Shown: one piece after another, positions 1 through 6,193 of the stretch
How positions within the stretch are numbered: position 1 is the first letter of the stretch
Layout of the letters: each line of letters begins with the position of its first letter
Source of the DNA: JBBQSN01 sp038213835
GTDB taxonomy: Bacteria > Actinomycetota > Actinomycetes > Actinomycetales > CAWJMD01
DNA: 11,392 bases
NCBI GenBank assembly: GCA_038213835.1
Contig: JBBQSN010000116.1
Span: 1 to 11,392 of the forward strand
Reading direction: 5' to 3'
Program-made: the position numbers and the translations under genes
The notes under the pieces: generated by a model
What the model was told of the DNA's origin: nothing
What the model saw: only the letters and a program-made list of their open reading frames with translations
Databases searched by the model: none

Positions 1-208
1 CCTCCAGCAGGGCGTCCTGGCCGAGGGGGTCGGCGGCATCGACCTTCTGGCCGTCGCAGAAGAACGGGAGCTCCTGGCCGCCGCGTCCCACCGCGGCGAG
101 CAGGGCGCCGGACACCTCCCCGAGGGTGGTGCCAGAGGGCGCCAGGACCCGGACGTCGACGGTGAGGGCGCTGCGGGTCGGGTCGAGGACGCTGAGCCTG
201 ATCTCCAC
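1..208 (-). CDS. N-terminus of probable FtsK/SpoIIIE-type ATPase (partial)
   Basis: This is the first 69 codons of a minus-strand gene cut off by the left edge. It reads from a GTG at 206-208, preceded by a purine-rich AGGGGAG a few bases upstream. The visible peptide begins VEIRLSVLDP, continues with a Thr/Val/Asp strand pattern and a GTTLGEVSGALL helix, and then has FFCDGQKVDAADPLGQDALL. That beta-beta-alpha layout and the 'DGxxxDxxxPLGxxxLLEG' tail resemble the ubiquitin-like/FHA-type leader found at the start of actinobacterial FtsK/SpoIIIE-family ATPases (often linked to type VII secretion or DNA translocation). No ATPase motif is inside the window, so the family call is recognition of the leader only; another protein with a YukD-like N-terminal domain is possible. 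It is divergent from the membrane-protein gene at 302, sharing about 93 bp of upstream DNA. Confidence 0.55.
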   Translation of the reverse strand, partial: MEIRLSVLDPTRSALTVDVRVLAPSGTTLGEVSGALLAAVGRGGQELPFFCDGQKVDAADPLGQDALLE

Positions 209-288
209 GCTCTCCCCTGTGGTCGTCCCCGTGCCGCGCCCCGCGGCCGCCTGTGCCCATGCTCCCAGGACGGCGCCGCTCGCACGGT

Positions 289-294
289 TAGTGT
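289..294 (+). promoter_or_regulatory. Possible -10 element for a leaderless transcript
   Basis: The hexamer TAGTGT fits the actinobacterial -10 pattern TAnnnT and ends 7 nt before the ATG at 302, which would put the transcription start at or beside the start codon. No Shine-Dalgarno sequence is visible before that ATG, which agrees with leaderless translation. No clear -35 is seen. Confidence 0.35.
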
Positions 295-301
295 GCCGCG
301 C

Positions 302-853
302 ATGTGGATGAGCCTGGTGTTCGGCCTGCCCTACCTCGTCGCGGTCGTGGTGGGAGGGTTGATCTGCCTGCTGGCCGGGCCCAAGGGGCCCGCCTCGCGG
401 CCCTGGCGGGTCCCGGCCGTGGTCGGCTTCGGGCTGCTGGTCCTGCAGCACCTGGTCCAGATGGGGCAGACGATGCTGCTCTACGCAGGCACCGGGCCCG
501 GTGCCTACTACCGGTCGGGGTTGTTCCAGGTGATCGGCGTGCTCGGCAGCATCATCAGCCTCGTCGGGCTGCTGCTGATCGCGATCGCCGTGGTGCGTGG
601 TCGCGGCGCCGCCGTACCCGCACCCCTTCGCGGGTGGGGTCCGCAGGTCGGCCCGGCGGAGCACCCGCCCGGCCAGGGCGCCCCGCCCGTCGTCACCCCC
701 GACAACCCCTACGGGCAGCGGCAGCAGCCGGCGCGGAGCCTCGACGGGCAGCCGCCCGTCCCCGACTCGCAGCAGGCCCCGCAGCCGGCCCCGCAGCAGC
801 ACCCGTCGACCGGCGGGGACGAGCACCCGGAGCAGCTCTCGCGGGGACGGTAG
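302..853 (+). CDS. Three-helix membrane protein with Pro/Gln-rich tail, unknown function
   Basis: I do not recognise a named family. The 183-residue product starts MWMSLVFGLP and has three hydrophobic segments at about residues 4-26, 36-57 and 72-98, separated by short polar loops (GPKGPASRP; YAGTGPGAYYR). The last ~85 residues are hydrophilic and low in complexity, rich in Pro, Gln, Gly and Ala, and probably disordered in the cytoplasm. The start is uncertain: GTG at 293 would add three residues, and ATG at 308 is also in frame. I chose ATG 302 because a -10-like TAGTGT lies 7 nt upstream and no candidate start has a Shine-Dalgarno sequence. Small actinobacterial membrane proteins of this design often sit near division or secretion genes, but nothing in the sequence assigns a role. 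A strong hairpin follows the stop, so it appears to be a single-gene unit, not coupled to the downstream terD. Confidence 0.7.
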   Translation: MWMSLVFGLPYLVAVVVGGLICLLAGPKGPASRPWRVPAVVGFGLLVLQHLVQMGQTMLLYAGTGPGAYYRSGLFQVIGVLGSIISLVGLLLIAIAVVRGRGAAVPAPLRGWGPQVGPAEHPPGQGAPPVVTPDNPYGQRQQPARSLDGQPPVPDSQQAPQPAPQQHPSTGGDEHPEQLSRGR

Positions 854-859
854 GGTCGG

Positions 860-892
860 GGGGTGCCGGGAGCGAACGCCCGGCGTCACCCC
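860..892 (+). terminator. Hairpin after the membrane-protein gene
   Basis: Seven bases after the stop at 853, ggggtg-ccggg (860-870) pairs with cccgg (879-883) and cacccc (887-892), leaving an 8-nt loop and a 3-nt bulge. There is no U-tract, as is usual for GC-rich actinobacterial terminators. It could instead affect the leader of the terD gene 68 bp further on. Confidence 0.45.
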
Positions 893-900
893 GGGGGCTC

Positions 901-916
901 GTCGGTGATCTCCGAC
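901..916 (+). promoter_or_regulatory. Imperfect palindrome upstream of terD
   Basis: GTCGG-TGATCT-CCGAC has 5-bp arms that match perfectly and a nearly symmetric centre around GATC (14 of 16 positions symmetric). It lies 44 bp before the terD start, where an operator would be expected. It may also be chance in GC-rich DNA; no regulator is encoded nearby. Confidence 0.25.
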
Positions 917-948
917 AACGAGGTCGGTCGCGGCCCCCACGACAGACT

Positions 949-952
949 GGAG
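949..952 (+). promoter_or_regulatory. Ribosome binding site for the plus-strand terD
   Basis: GGAG lies 7 nt before the GTG at 960 and selects it over the in-frame GTG at 966, in agreement with the family-typical GVSLSKGG beginning. Confidence 0.65.
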
Positions 953-959
953 CCAGAAC

Positions 960-1541
960 GTGGGTGTGAGCCTGAGCAAGGGTGGGAACGTCTCGCTGAC
1001 CAAGGAGGCCGGTGCGGCAGGTCTGAACGCCGTGACGGTCGGACTGGGCTGGGACGTCCGCAGCACCACCGGGAGCGACTTCGACCTGGACGCGTCGGCC
1101 ATCGGCTGCAACGCGGAGGGCAAGGCGGCCTCGGACAAGCACTTCGTCTTCTTCAACAACCTGACCAGCCCGGACGGCTCGATCCAGCACACCGGTGACA
1201 ACCTCACCGGTGAGGGTGACGGCGACGACGAGCAGATCAAGGTCGGGGTGGCCTCGGTGCCGGCGGAGGTCGACAAGATCGTCTTCCCGGTCTCGATCTA
1301 CGACGCCGACAACCGCCAGCAGAACTTCGGCCAGGTCCGCAACGCGTTCATCCGCGTCGTGAACGACGCCGACGGCTCCGAGCTGGCCCGCTACGACCTG
1401 TCCGAGGACGCCTCGACCGAGACCGCGATGGTCTTCGGCGAGCTGTACCGGGCCGGTGCCGAGTGGAAGTTCCGCGCCGTGGGCCAGGGCTACGCCACCG
1501 GCCTCGCGGGCATCGCCCGTGACTTCGGCGTCAGCGTCTGA
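960..1541 (+). CDS. terD: TerD-family calcium-binding stress protein (stand-alone copy)
   Basis: The 193-residue product is a full-length TerD-domain protein (family usual about 190). It begins with the classic GVSLSKGGNVSLTKEA leader, has FDLDAS at 41-46, SDKHFVFFNN at 58-67, the acidic cluster HTGDNLTGEGDGDDEQ at 77-92, FGQVRNAFIRVV at 123-134 and the typical ending FGELYR...WKFRAVGQGY...GIARDFGV. The paired Asp residues of FDLD and GDGDDE are the calcium ligands in characterised TerD proteins, and all are present here. TerD proteins are cytoplasmic or membrane-associated and work with TerC-type membrane proteins in resistance to tellurite, oxidative and other stress. The GTG start at 960 is supported by GGAG at 949-952, 7 nt upstream. 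It is convergent with the DUF475 gene; its closest partner in the window is the second TerD at 8668-9252. No intramolecular defect is seen. Confidence 0.95.
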   Translation: MGVSLSKGGNVSLTKEAGAAGLNAVTVGLGWDVRSTTGSDFDLDASAIGCNAEGKAASDKHFVFFNNLTSPDGSIQHTGDNLTGEGDGDDEQIKVGVASVPAEVDKIVFPVSIYDADNRQQNFGQVRNAFIRVVNDADGSELARYDLSEDASTETAMVFGELYRAGAEWKFRAVGQGYATGLAGIARDFGVSV

Positions 1542-1568
1542 CCTCAGCACGACCTGTCCGGCAGCGCG

Positions 1569-1604
1569 ACGAAGGCCCGGTCCCCTCGGGGGCCGGGCCT
1601 TCGT
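1569..1604. terminator. Bidirectional hairpin terminator between terD and DUF475 genes
   Basis: A perfect 12-bp stem, acgaaggcccgg (1569-1580) with ccgggccttcgt (1593-1604), can be extended inward by tcccc/ggggg. It is the strongest hairpin noticed by eye in the window. It lies 27 bp past the terD stop and 42 bp past the end of the convergent minus-strand gene, so it can end both transcripts. The TT of the right arm gives only a weak U-run. Confidence 0.85.
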
Positions 1605-1646
1605 GCTGCGCCGGGTGCGCGGCCCGGAGCCGATCAGCTCGTGTGA

Positions 1647-2804
1647 TCAGATCGTGACGCGCGGGTGCTCGTGCTCCGAGCTCTCGCGGTCGATCCGGCG
1701 GTTGCGCTGGATGCTGTTGACGAACGAGATCGCGATGAACACCACCCCGATCAGGCCGGTGATGATCTCGCTGATCTCGTACTTGATGGTGACCAGCAGG
1801 ATCACGGCCAGGGCACCGATCGCCCAGTGCGCGCCGTGCTCGAGGTAGGCGTACTCGTCCAGGGTGCCCTGGCGCACGAGATACACCGTCAGGGAGCGGA
1901 TCCAGAAGGCGCCGACGCCGAGGCCGATCATGATGATGAAGATGTCCTGGGTGATCGCGAACGCGCCGATCACGCCGTCGAAGGAGAACGACGCGTCCAG
2001 GACCTCGAGGTACAGGAACAGGAACAGGCCGGCCTTGCCGGTGGCCAGGGCGGCGTCGCTCGGGCCGCTGCGGCCCTGTGCCGTCGTCTCGGCCTCGGCC
2101 TTCGCGACGTCGGGCTTGGCGGTCTGGACCGCGCCGACCTCCTGCGCGTCGTCGTCCTCGCCCTGCCCCTCGAAGAGGTTGCCGAGCCCGTTGACGAGCA
2201 GGTACGTGACGACACCCAGGACGCCGGAGATCATCACCTGGCCGAAGTGCTCCTCGTCGGCGAACGCGGAGGCGGCGCCGGTGAGGGCGGCGAGCGCGAT
2301 GATCACCGAGAGCTGGTCCAGCTTCCCGATCCGGTTGAGCGGCTGCTCCAGCCACGTCAGCCAGTGGATGTCGCGGTCCTCGAACAACCAGTCCAGGAAC
2401 AGCATCATGAGGAACATGCCGCCGAAACCGGCGATCGCAGGGTGCGCGTCGTTGACCAGGTTGGCGTAGGTGCCCTCGGTCTCGACGTCACCGCCCTCGA
2501 TCGCGAGCTGGACGGCCTCGACCGGCGACAGGCCAGCGGTGGTGCTCACGAGCAGCACCGGGAAGATCAGCCGCATGCCGAAGACGGCGATGAGGATGCC
2601 GATGGTGAGGAAGATCTTCTTCCAGAACTCGCTCATCCGCTTCAGCACCTTGGCGTTGACCACGGCGTTGTCGAAGGAGAGCGAGACCTCGAGCACGATC
2701 AGGACGGCGACGATGATGAAGCCGTTGAGGTCGAAGAGGAAGAAGGACGCCACCAGCGCGATCAGCGTGATGGCGATCGAGAACCCGAATGTCTTGATGA
2801 GCAC
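1647..2804 (-). CDS. DUF475 / TerC-like integral membrane protein
   Basis: The 385-residue product is a polytopic membrane protein of the DUF475 branch of the TerC superfamily. Hydrophobic segments lie near residues 9-25, 28-40, 62-87, 122-141, 163-181, 189-211, 258-273, 277-295, 325-345 and 347-366. Two copies of the family signature are visible: LEVSLSFDNAVV at 38-49 and LEVLDASFSFDGVIG at 266-280. Their buried acidic residues (E39, D45 and E267, D270, D276) are the expected metal-binding or transport residues. Residues 212-255 form a charged, Ala/Glu-rich cytoplasmic or periplasmic linker between the two halves. TerC-like proteins are reported to interact with TerD proteins at the membrane and have been linked to metal (Mn) efflux; the ion here is not known. 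The GTG start at 2804 lies only 9 nt after the HAD stop and has no Shine-Dalgarno sequence, so it is either coupled to the operon or made from a leaderless internal transcript. Confidence 0.93.
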   Translation of the reverse strand: MLIKTFGFSIAITLIALVASFFLFDLNGFIIVAVLIVLEVSLSFDNAVVNAKVLKRMSEFWKKIFLTIGILIAVFGMRLIFPVLLVSTTAGLSPVEAVQLAIEGGDVETEGTYANLVNDAHPAIAGFGGMFLMMLFLDWLFEDRDIHWLTWLEQPLNRIGKLDQLSVIIALAALTGAASAFADEEHFGQVMISGVLGVVTYLLVNGLGNLFEGQGEDDDAQEVGAVQTAKPDVAKAEAETTAQGRSGPSDAALATGKAGLFLFLYLEVLDASFSFDGVIGAFAITQDIFIIMIGLGVGAFWIRSLTVYLVRQGTLDEYAYLEHGAHWAIGALAVILLVTIKYEISEIITGLIGVVFIAISFVNSIQRNRRIDRESSEHEHPRVTI

Positions 2805-2810
2805 GGCGGG

Positions 2811-2816
2811 AGCCTA
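2811..2816 (-). promoter_or_regulatory. Possible -10 element overlapping the HAD stop codon
   Basis: On the minus strand TAGGCT (TAnnnT type) ends 6 nt before the DUF475 GTG, which would make the transcript leaderless. Its first three bases are the TAG stop codon of the HAD gene. The same hexamer occurs upstream of the operon's first terD (9334-9339, minus). No convincing -35 is present. Confidence 0.35.
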
Positions 2817-3665
2817 CCCGGACGAACGGGGTGCACCGGAACGGTCGTGCGTGGGCGGGGCCTCGGCGAGGTCGAGCAGCCACTGCACGAGCTCTTCGCC
2901 GCCCATCACGCCCGGCGCCGAGGTGATGTGCAGGCCGGGGGTGGTCCACCGCTCGTCGGCCAGCTCGCCCTGGGCCGGGCGCACCGCCCGGTCGGCACCG
3001 GCGAGCAGCTCGGAGTCGAGCAGCGAGTCGCCGGCGGCCACCAGGTGGTCGGCACCGGTGCGGCGCATCACCTCGCGGGCGGCCGAGGACTTGGTCAGCG
3101 GTCGTGGCACGCAGTAGACCTTGCGGCCCTGCACCGAGACGCCCCAGCCACGCTCGGCGCACCAGTGCGTCAGCTCGGCCACCCAGTTCACGGGCAGCTC
3201 GGCCCGGTCGACCACGCAGTAGACGAACAGGTCCGAGGCGGTGCGCAGCTTCTCGACGAAGTCACCGCGGCGGCCCTGCACGTGGTCCCGGACCTCCTCG
3301 ACCTCGGCGCAGCCGTCCAGGGACCGCTTGACGGTGCGGTTCCAGTCCTCGTCCGGGACGCCGTCCACGAGCAGGTGCCCGCCGTTGCTGGCGATGGCGT
3401 AGCGCGGCGAGCGTCCGATGCCCGGCAGGTCCACGCGTCCGAGCTGCTTGGGGGTGCGGGTGGTCGTCGGGACCAGCGTGGTGGCCGCGGCCAGCCGGGG
3501 AAGCAGCGTGCCGGCCCGCTCGGTGACGAACGAGATCGGGTCGCCGTGCAGCACCTCGACGGCGGTGAGGCGCGGCGCCTCGTGGTCGGGCCCGGGCAGC
3601 AGCAGCGCGCGTCGCGAGTAGATGACGGTGCGGTCCAGGTCGATGCAGGTGACCGTGCTGGTCAT
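2814..3665 (-). CDS. Cof-type HAD-superfamily phosphatase of the Ter module
   Basis: The 283-residue enzyme carries all four HAD motifs. Motif I is CIDLDRT with D9 as expected nucleophile and D11 as acid/base. Motif II is the Thr run PTTTR at about 66-70. The SNGGHLL stretch at 93-99 is typical of Cof-type (C2-cap) members. Motif III is K192 in LTKSSA, and motif IV is AAGDSLLDSE at 210-219 with D213 and D217 holding magnesium. It is therefore probably an active phosphatase; the substrate is not known. HAD phosphatases are standard in Ter biosynthetic modules, where they are predicted to remove phosphate from a PRPP-derived, nucleotide-like intermediate. The ATG start at 3665 overlaps the TGA of the PRTase fusion (ATGA) and has the strong site GGAGGAGAAGG directly upstream, inside the previous gene. 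Translation of the two is thus coupled, suggesting a shared pathway. The last ~15 residues are polar and likely disordered. Confidence 0.92.
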   Translation of the reverse strand: MTSTVTCIDLDRTVIYSRRALLLPGPDHEAPRLTAVEVLHGDPISFVTERAGTLLPRLAAATTLVPTTTRTPKQLGRVDLPGIGRSPRYAIASNGGHLLVDGVPDEDWNRTVKRSLDGCAEVEEVRDHVQGRRGDFVEKLRTASDLFVYCVVDRAELPVNWVAELTHWCAERGWGVSVQGRKVYCVPRPLTKSSAAREVMRRTGADHLVAAGDSLLDSELLAGADRAVRPAQGELADERWTTPGLHITSAPGVMGGEELVQWLLDLAEAPPTHDRSGAPRSSG

Positions 3666-6193
3666 CCTTCTCCTCCGGCTGACGGGTCGATGAGGCCGAC
3701 GCAGGAGTACGTCAGGCCGGGGACCTCTTCCACGGGGACGCCTCGGGCGGAGGCCAGGGCCAGCACGTGCGGGAGGTCGGCGGCGGCGCCCGGACGCACG
3801 AGCACCCGCTCGGGCACGCGGCGCAGCAGCACCCGGGTGGTCTCGCCGACGCCCGGCTTGACCAGGTTCACCTGGCCGATGCCGTACCGGTCGCTGATCT
3901 CCTCGACCGCCCGCCACCCCGCCCAGGTGGGGGTGCGATCGGACCCGGCCACGGCCGACCAGTCCCGGACGACGTCGTCGTGCACGTCGTCGAAGCACGC
4001 GGTGACGGCGTCCAGGTACCCGGTCGAGACGTCGGCGTCTGCGAGCTCGGCGTAGAACTTCGCGCCGTGGAAGTCGCCGGGCCCGATCAGCTCGTCGTTG
4101 AGCACCGTGCGCGAGACCAACCCGCTGACGGTCGAGTTGAGGCAGGCCGACGGGATCAGGAAGTCGTCGCGGGTCCCGTAGACGGTGACGCACCCGCCCG
4201 GGTCGGCCAGCACCGCGAGCGCGTCGTCGAACCGCACCCCGGTGCGGTCGTGGTGGGTGTCCAGGGCCGCGGTGAGCTCGCGGGCGATGGCACCCTTGCC
4301 GGTCCAGCCGTCGACGAAGACGACGTCTGCCGGGTCGTGGTGCGTGGCCAGGTACCGCAGCGCCAGGGCGTCGATGCCGCGGCCGCGGACGATCGAGACC
4401 GCGTGGTGGGCGACCTCGAGGTCGTGGAACCGGTCCAGCCAGCGTCTGATCAGGACGCCGACGGGGGTGCCGGCCCGGGCCAGCGAGGCGAGGACGAGCC
4501 CGCGGCCCCGCTCGGCGAGCAGGATCTCGCTGACGACGCCGACGGCGTGCGCGATCCGAGCGGACGACTCGCGCACCGAGGCGTGGAACAGCTCGTAGTA
4601 GGCGTCGTCGGGCTGGAACTCGATCGGGAGCGACTCGGCGTAGTGCGCGCGGCCGGACTGGATCTCGCGCTCGCGGTCCTGCGTCGGCGCCTCGAGCTCG
4701 GCGTGCGAGAGGTCGGTCAGCAGCCAGGAGACCTCGTCGGCCGCGTACGACCCGAAGGCCGGTCCGTGCAGCGGTGCGGGCAGGGCGGGCGAGACCGTGG
4801 GCAGCACCACCAGGTCCACGGCGGCGCCGGCGCGGGCCAGCGCCGTGAGCAGCCCGTCGGCGGCGTGCAGGCGCGGACCGGCCGCAGGGGCGTCGGTGAC
4901 CAGCACGACACGGTCGCCGGCGGGCGTGTTGTAGGCGAACCGCGGATCGCCGCCCTCGGGGCCGGTGAACGACAGCGCGGTGCGCAGTGCGCAGCCGGGG
5001 TCGTCGACCGCCAGGGCTGGCGACCTCGTGGTCGTGGAGTAGCGAACTCGTGCCCGCGGGTGGGCGTCGGCCAGCGCGCAGCCGAGCAGCAGGGGGGCGG
5101 CCATCTGCTCCTCGGTGCCGAGCACGTGGACGGTGCTGCCCGGGTAGGGCGAGGCGATCCGGGCCGCGAGCTCGGTTGCAGCGAGGGCGAGTCCCGCGAC
5201 CTGGGTGGCGTCGAGGCCGTGCCGGGCACCCTCGGGCTGGTCGTGCGGCCACACCGTCGCGACCTCGGTGACGACGGCAGGGGACCCGGGGGTGGGGGAG
5301 GGCGGCACGCCGACCGTGCGTCCGACCTCCTCGACCAGGGTCGCGCCGCGCTCGAGCACGTCGGCGGGGAGGACCACCTCCCCGCGGGTCAGGGCCACGA
5401 CGTCGAGCCGTGCGCCGAGAGCCGCGACGGCGCCGCGGAGACGGTCCTCGTCGGCCGTGCTGCGCAGGTCGACCAGGGCGGCGACGACGTAGCGTTCGCG
5501 CGGGCAGAGCCGGTGCAGCGCTGCGATGGTGTTGGCCACGGTGGTGCCCGTGCTGAGCTCGTCGTCGACCAGGACGAGCGGCCGTGCCGGGTCGGCGGCG
5601 AGCAGCGCGGGGTCGGACGGCAGCAGCAGGTGGCTGGTGGCGTGCGAGTGCTCCTCCTCGAAGCCGCCCACCGGCGCGTACCCGACCACCGGGCGCCGGG
5701 TGGAGTGCAGCGCGTCCGCCCCGGGCACGGCCGCGGCGACCGAGTACCCCAGCGCCACCGCCGTCTCGGCGTACCCGAGCACGACCGGACCGCGGACCCC
5801 GTCGTGCCCCGGGGTGCCGGCAGGCCCCAGCGCCTGCACCACGCCGTCGCGGAACTGCGACGCCGACCCACCGGACAGCGCGGCGCGCAGCCGGTCGCCG
5901 TGCGCGGCCAGGCCGTCGCCGACGTCCTCGCCCAGGGCGCGGCGCACCAGCAGCCCGAGCAGCAGCCCGGCGCCGTGCACCACCCGGGGGTCGGTGGGGA
6001 CGTGCTTGCCGAGCACGCGCGAGACCAGCAGGTGCGCACGGCGGGGGTTGCGGCGCACGGCCAGCCCCACCAGGTCGGGCAGGTCGACGCCGACGGCCGA
6101 GGACGTGGTGCGCAGCCCGACGTCGAGCCGCTCCTGCACCCACCGGCCGGACCAGACGTCGGGGGGCGGGGCCGGTCGGGCCGGGGAGGTCAC
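3662..6193 (-). CDS. Fused PRTase_2-TRSP-StiP(PRTase_1)-PELOTA protein of the Ter module
   Basis: The 843-residue protein joins parts that are commonly separate neighbouring genes in other Ter loci. Residues ~20-290 are a type I phosphoribosyltransferase: the PRPP loop is VLVDDELSTGTT at 207-218. Residues ~325-470 are the TRSP domain, with the name-giving T-R-S-P at 389-392 and the following DDPGCALRTALSF. A new domain starts near GSYAADEVSWLL (481-492), as stand-alone StiP proteins do. It has SGRAHYAESLPIEF at 513-526, a second PRPP-loop-like VVFVDGWTGKGAI at 624-636 and PSACLNSTVSG at 681-691. This domain is named both StiP (cysteine-protease label) and PRTase_1 in databases; the glycine-rich loop favours PRTase here. 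Residues ~785-843 match a PELOTA-type RNA-binding end. The GTG start at 6193 overlaps the lyase stop (GTGA) and lacks a clear ribosome site, so coupling is likely. The reading frame is open throughout with no stop or restart at the junction. Confidence 0.9.
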   Translation of the reverse strand: MTSPARPAPPPDVWSGRWVQERLDVGLRTTSSAVGVDLPDLVGLAVRRNPRRAHLLVSRVLGKHVPTDPRVVHGAGLLLGLLVRRALGEDVGDGLAAHGDRLRAALSGGSASQFRDGVVQALGPAGTPGHDGVRGPVVLGYAETAVALGYSVAAAVPGADALHSTRRPVVGYAPVGGFEEEHSHATSHLLLPSDPALLAADPARPLVLVDDELSTGTTVANTIAALHRLCPRERYVVAALVDLRSTADEDRLRGAVAALGARLDVVALTRGEVVLPADVLERGATLVEEVGRTVGVPPSPTPGSPAVVTEVATVWPHDQPEGARHGLDATQVAGLALAATELAARIASPYPGSTVHVLGTEEQMAAPLLLGCALADAHPRARVRYSTTTRSPALAVDDPGCALRTALSFTGPEGGDPRFAYNTPAGDRVVLVTDAPAAGPRLHAADGLLTALARAGAAVDLVVLPTVSPALPAPLHGPAFGSYAADEVSWLLTDLSHAELEAPTQDREREIQSGRAHYAESLPIEFQPDDAYYELFHASVRESSARIAHAVGVVSEILLAERGRGLVLASLARAGTPVGVLIRRWLDRFHDLEVAHHAVSIVRGRGIDALALRYLATHHDPADVVFVDGWTGKGAIARELTAALDTHHDRTGVRFDDALAVLADPGGCVTVYGTRDDFLIPSACLNSTVSGLVSRTVLNDELIGPGDFHGAKFYAELADADVSTGYLDAVTACFDDVHDDVVRDWSAVAGSDRTPTWAGWRAVEEISDRYGIGQVNLVKPGVGETTRVLLRRVPERVLVRPGAAADLPHVLALASARGVPVEEVPGLTYSCVGLIDPSAGGEG
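3666..3676 (-). promoter_or_regulatory. Strong ribosome binding site for the HAD gene
   Basis: GGAGGAGAAGG lies directly before the ATG at 3665 and inside the last codons of the PRTase fusion, where it encodes the Gly-Gly-Glu-Gly end. It settles the HAD start and indicates translational coupling. Confidence 0.75.

Noticed and set aside
1665..4055. Very long open plus-strand frame opposite DUF475 and HAD genes
   Set aside because: The translation is Asp/Gly/Glu/Arg-rich without domain motifs, and the opposite strand carries clear DUF475 and HAD genes. It is a GC-rich antisense shadow.
3666..6143. Upstream extension of the HAD frame
   Set aside because: The extended peptide is Arg/Ala-rich shadow sequence; HAD motif I begins directly after the ATG at 3665, which has a strong ribosome site.
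3662..6193. Annotation of the second half as a functional cysteine protease
   Set aside because: A Cys is present in the PSACLNSTV segment, but I see no clear catalytic triad, while the VDGWTGKG loop fits PRPP binding; the protease label is kept only as a database name.
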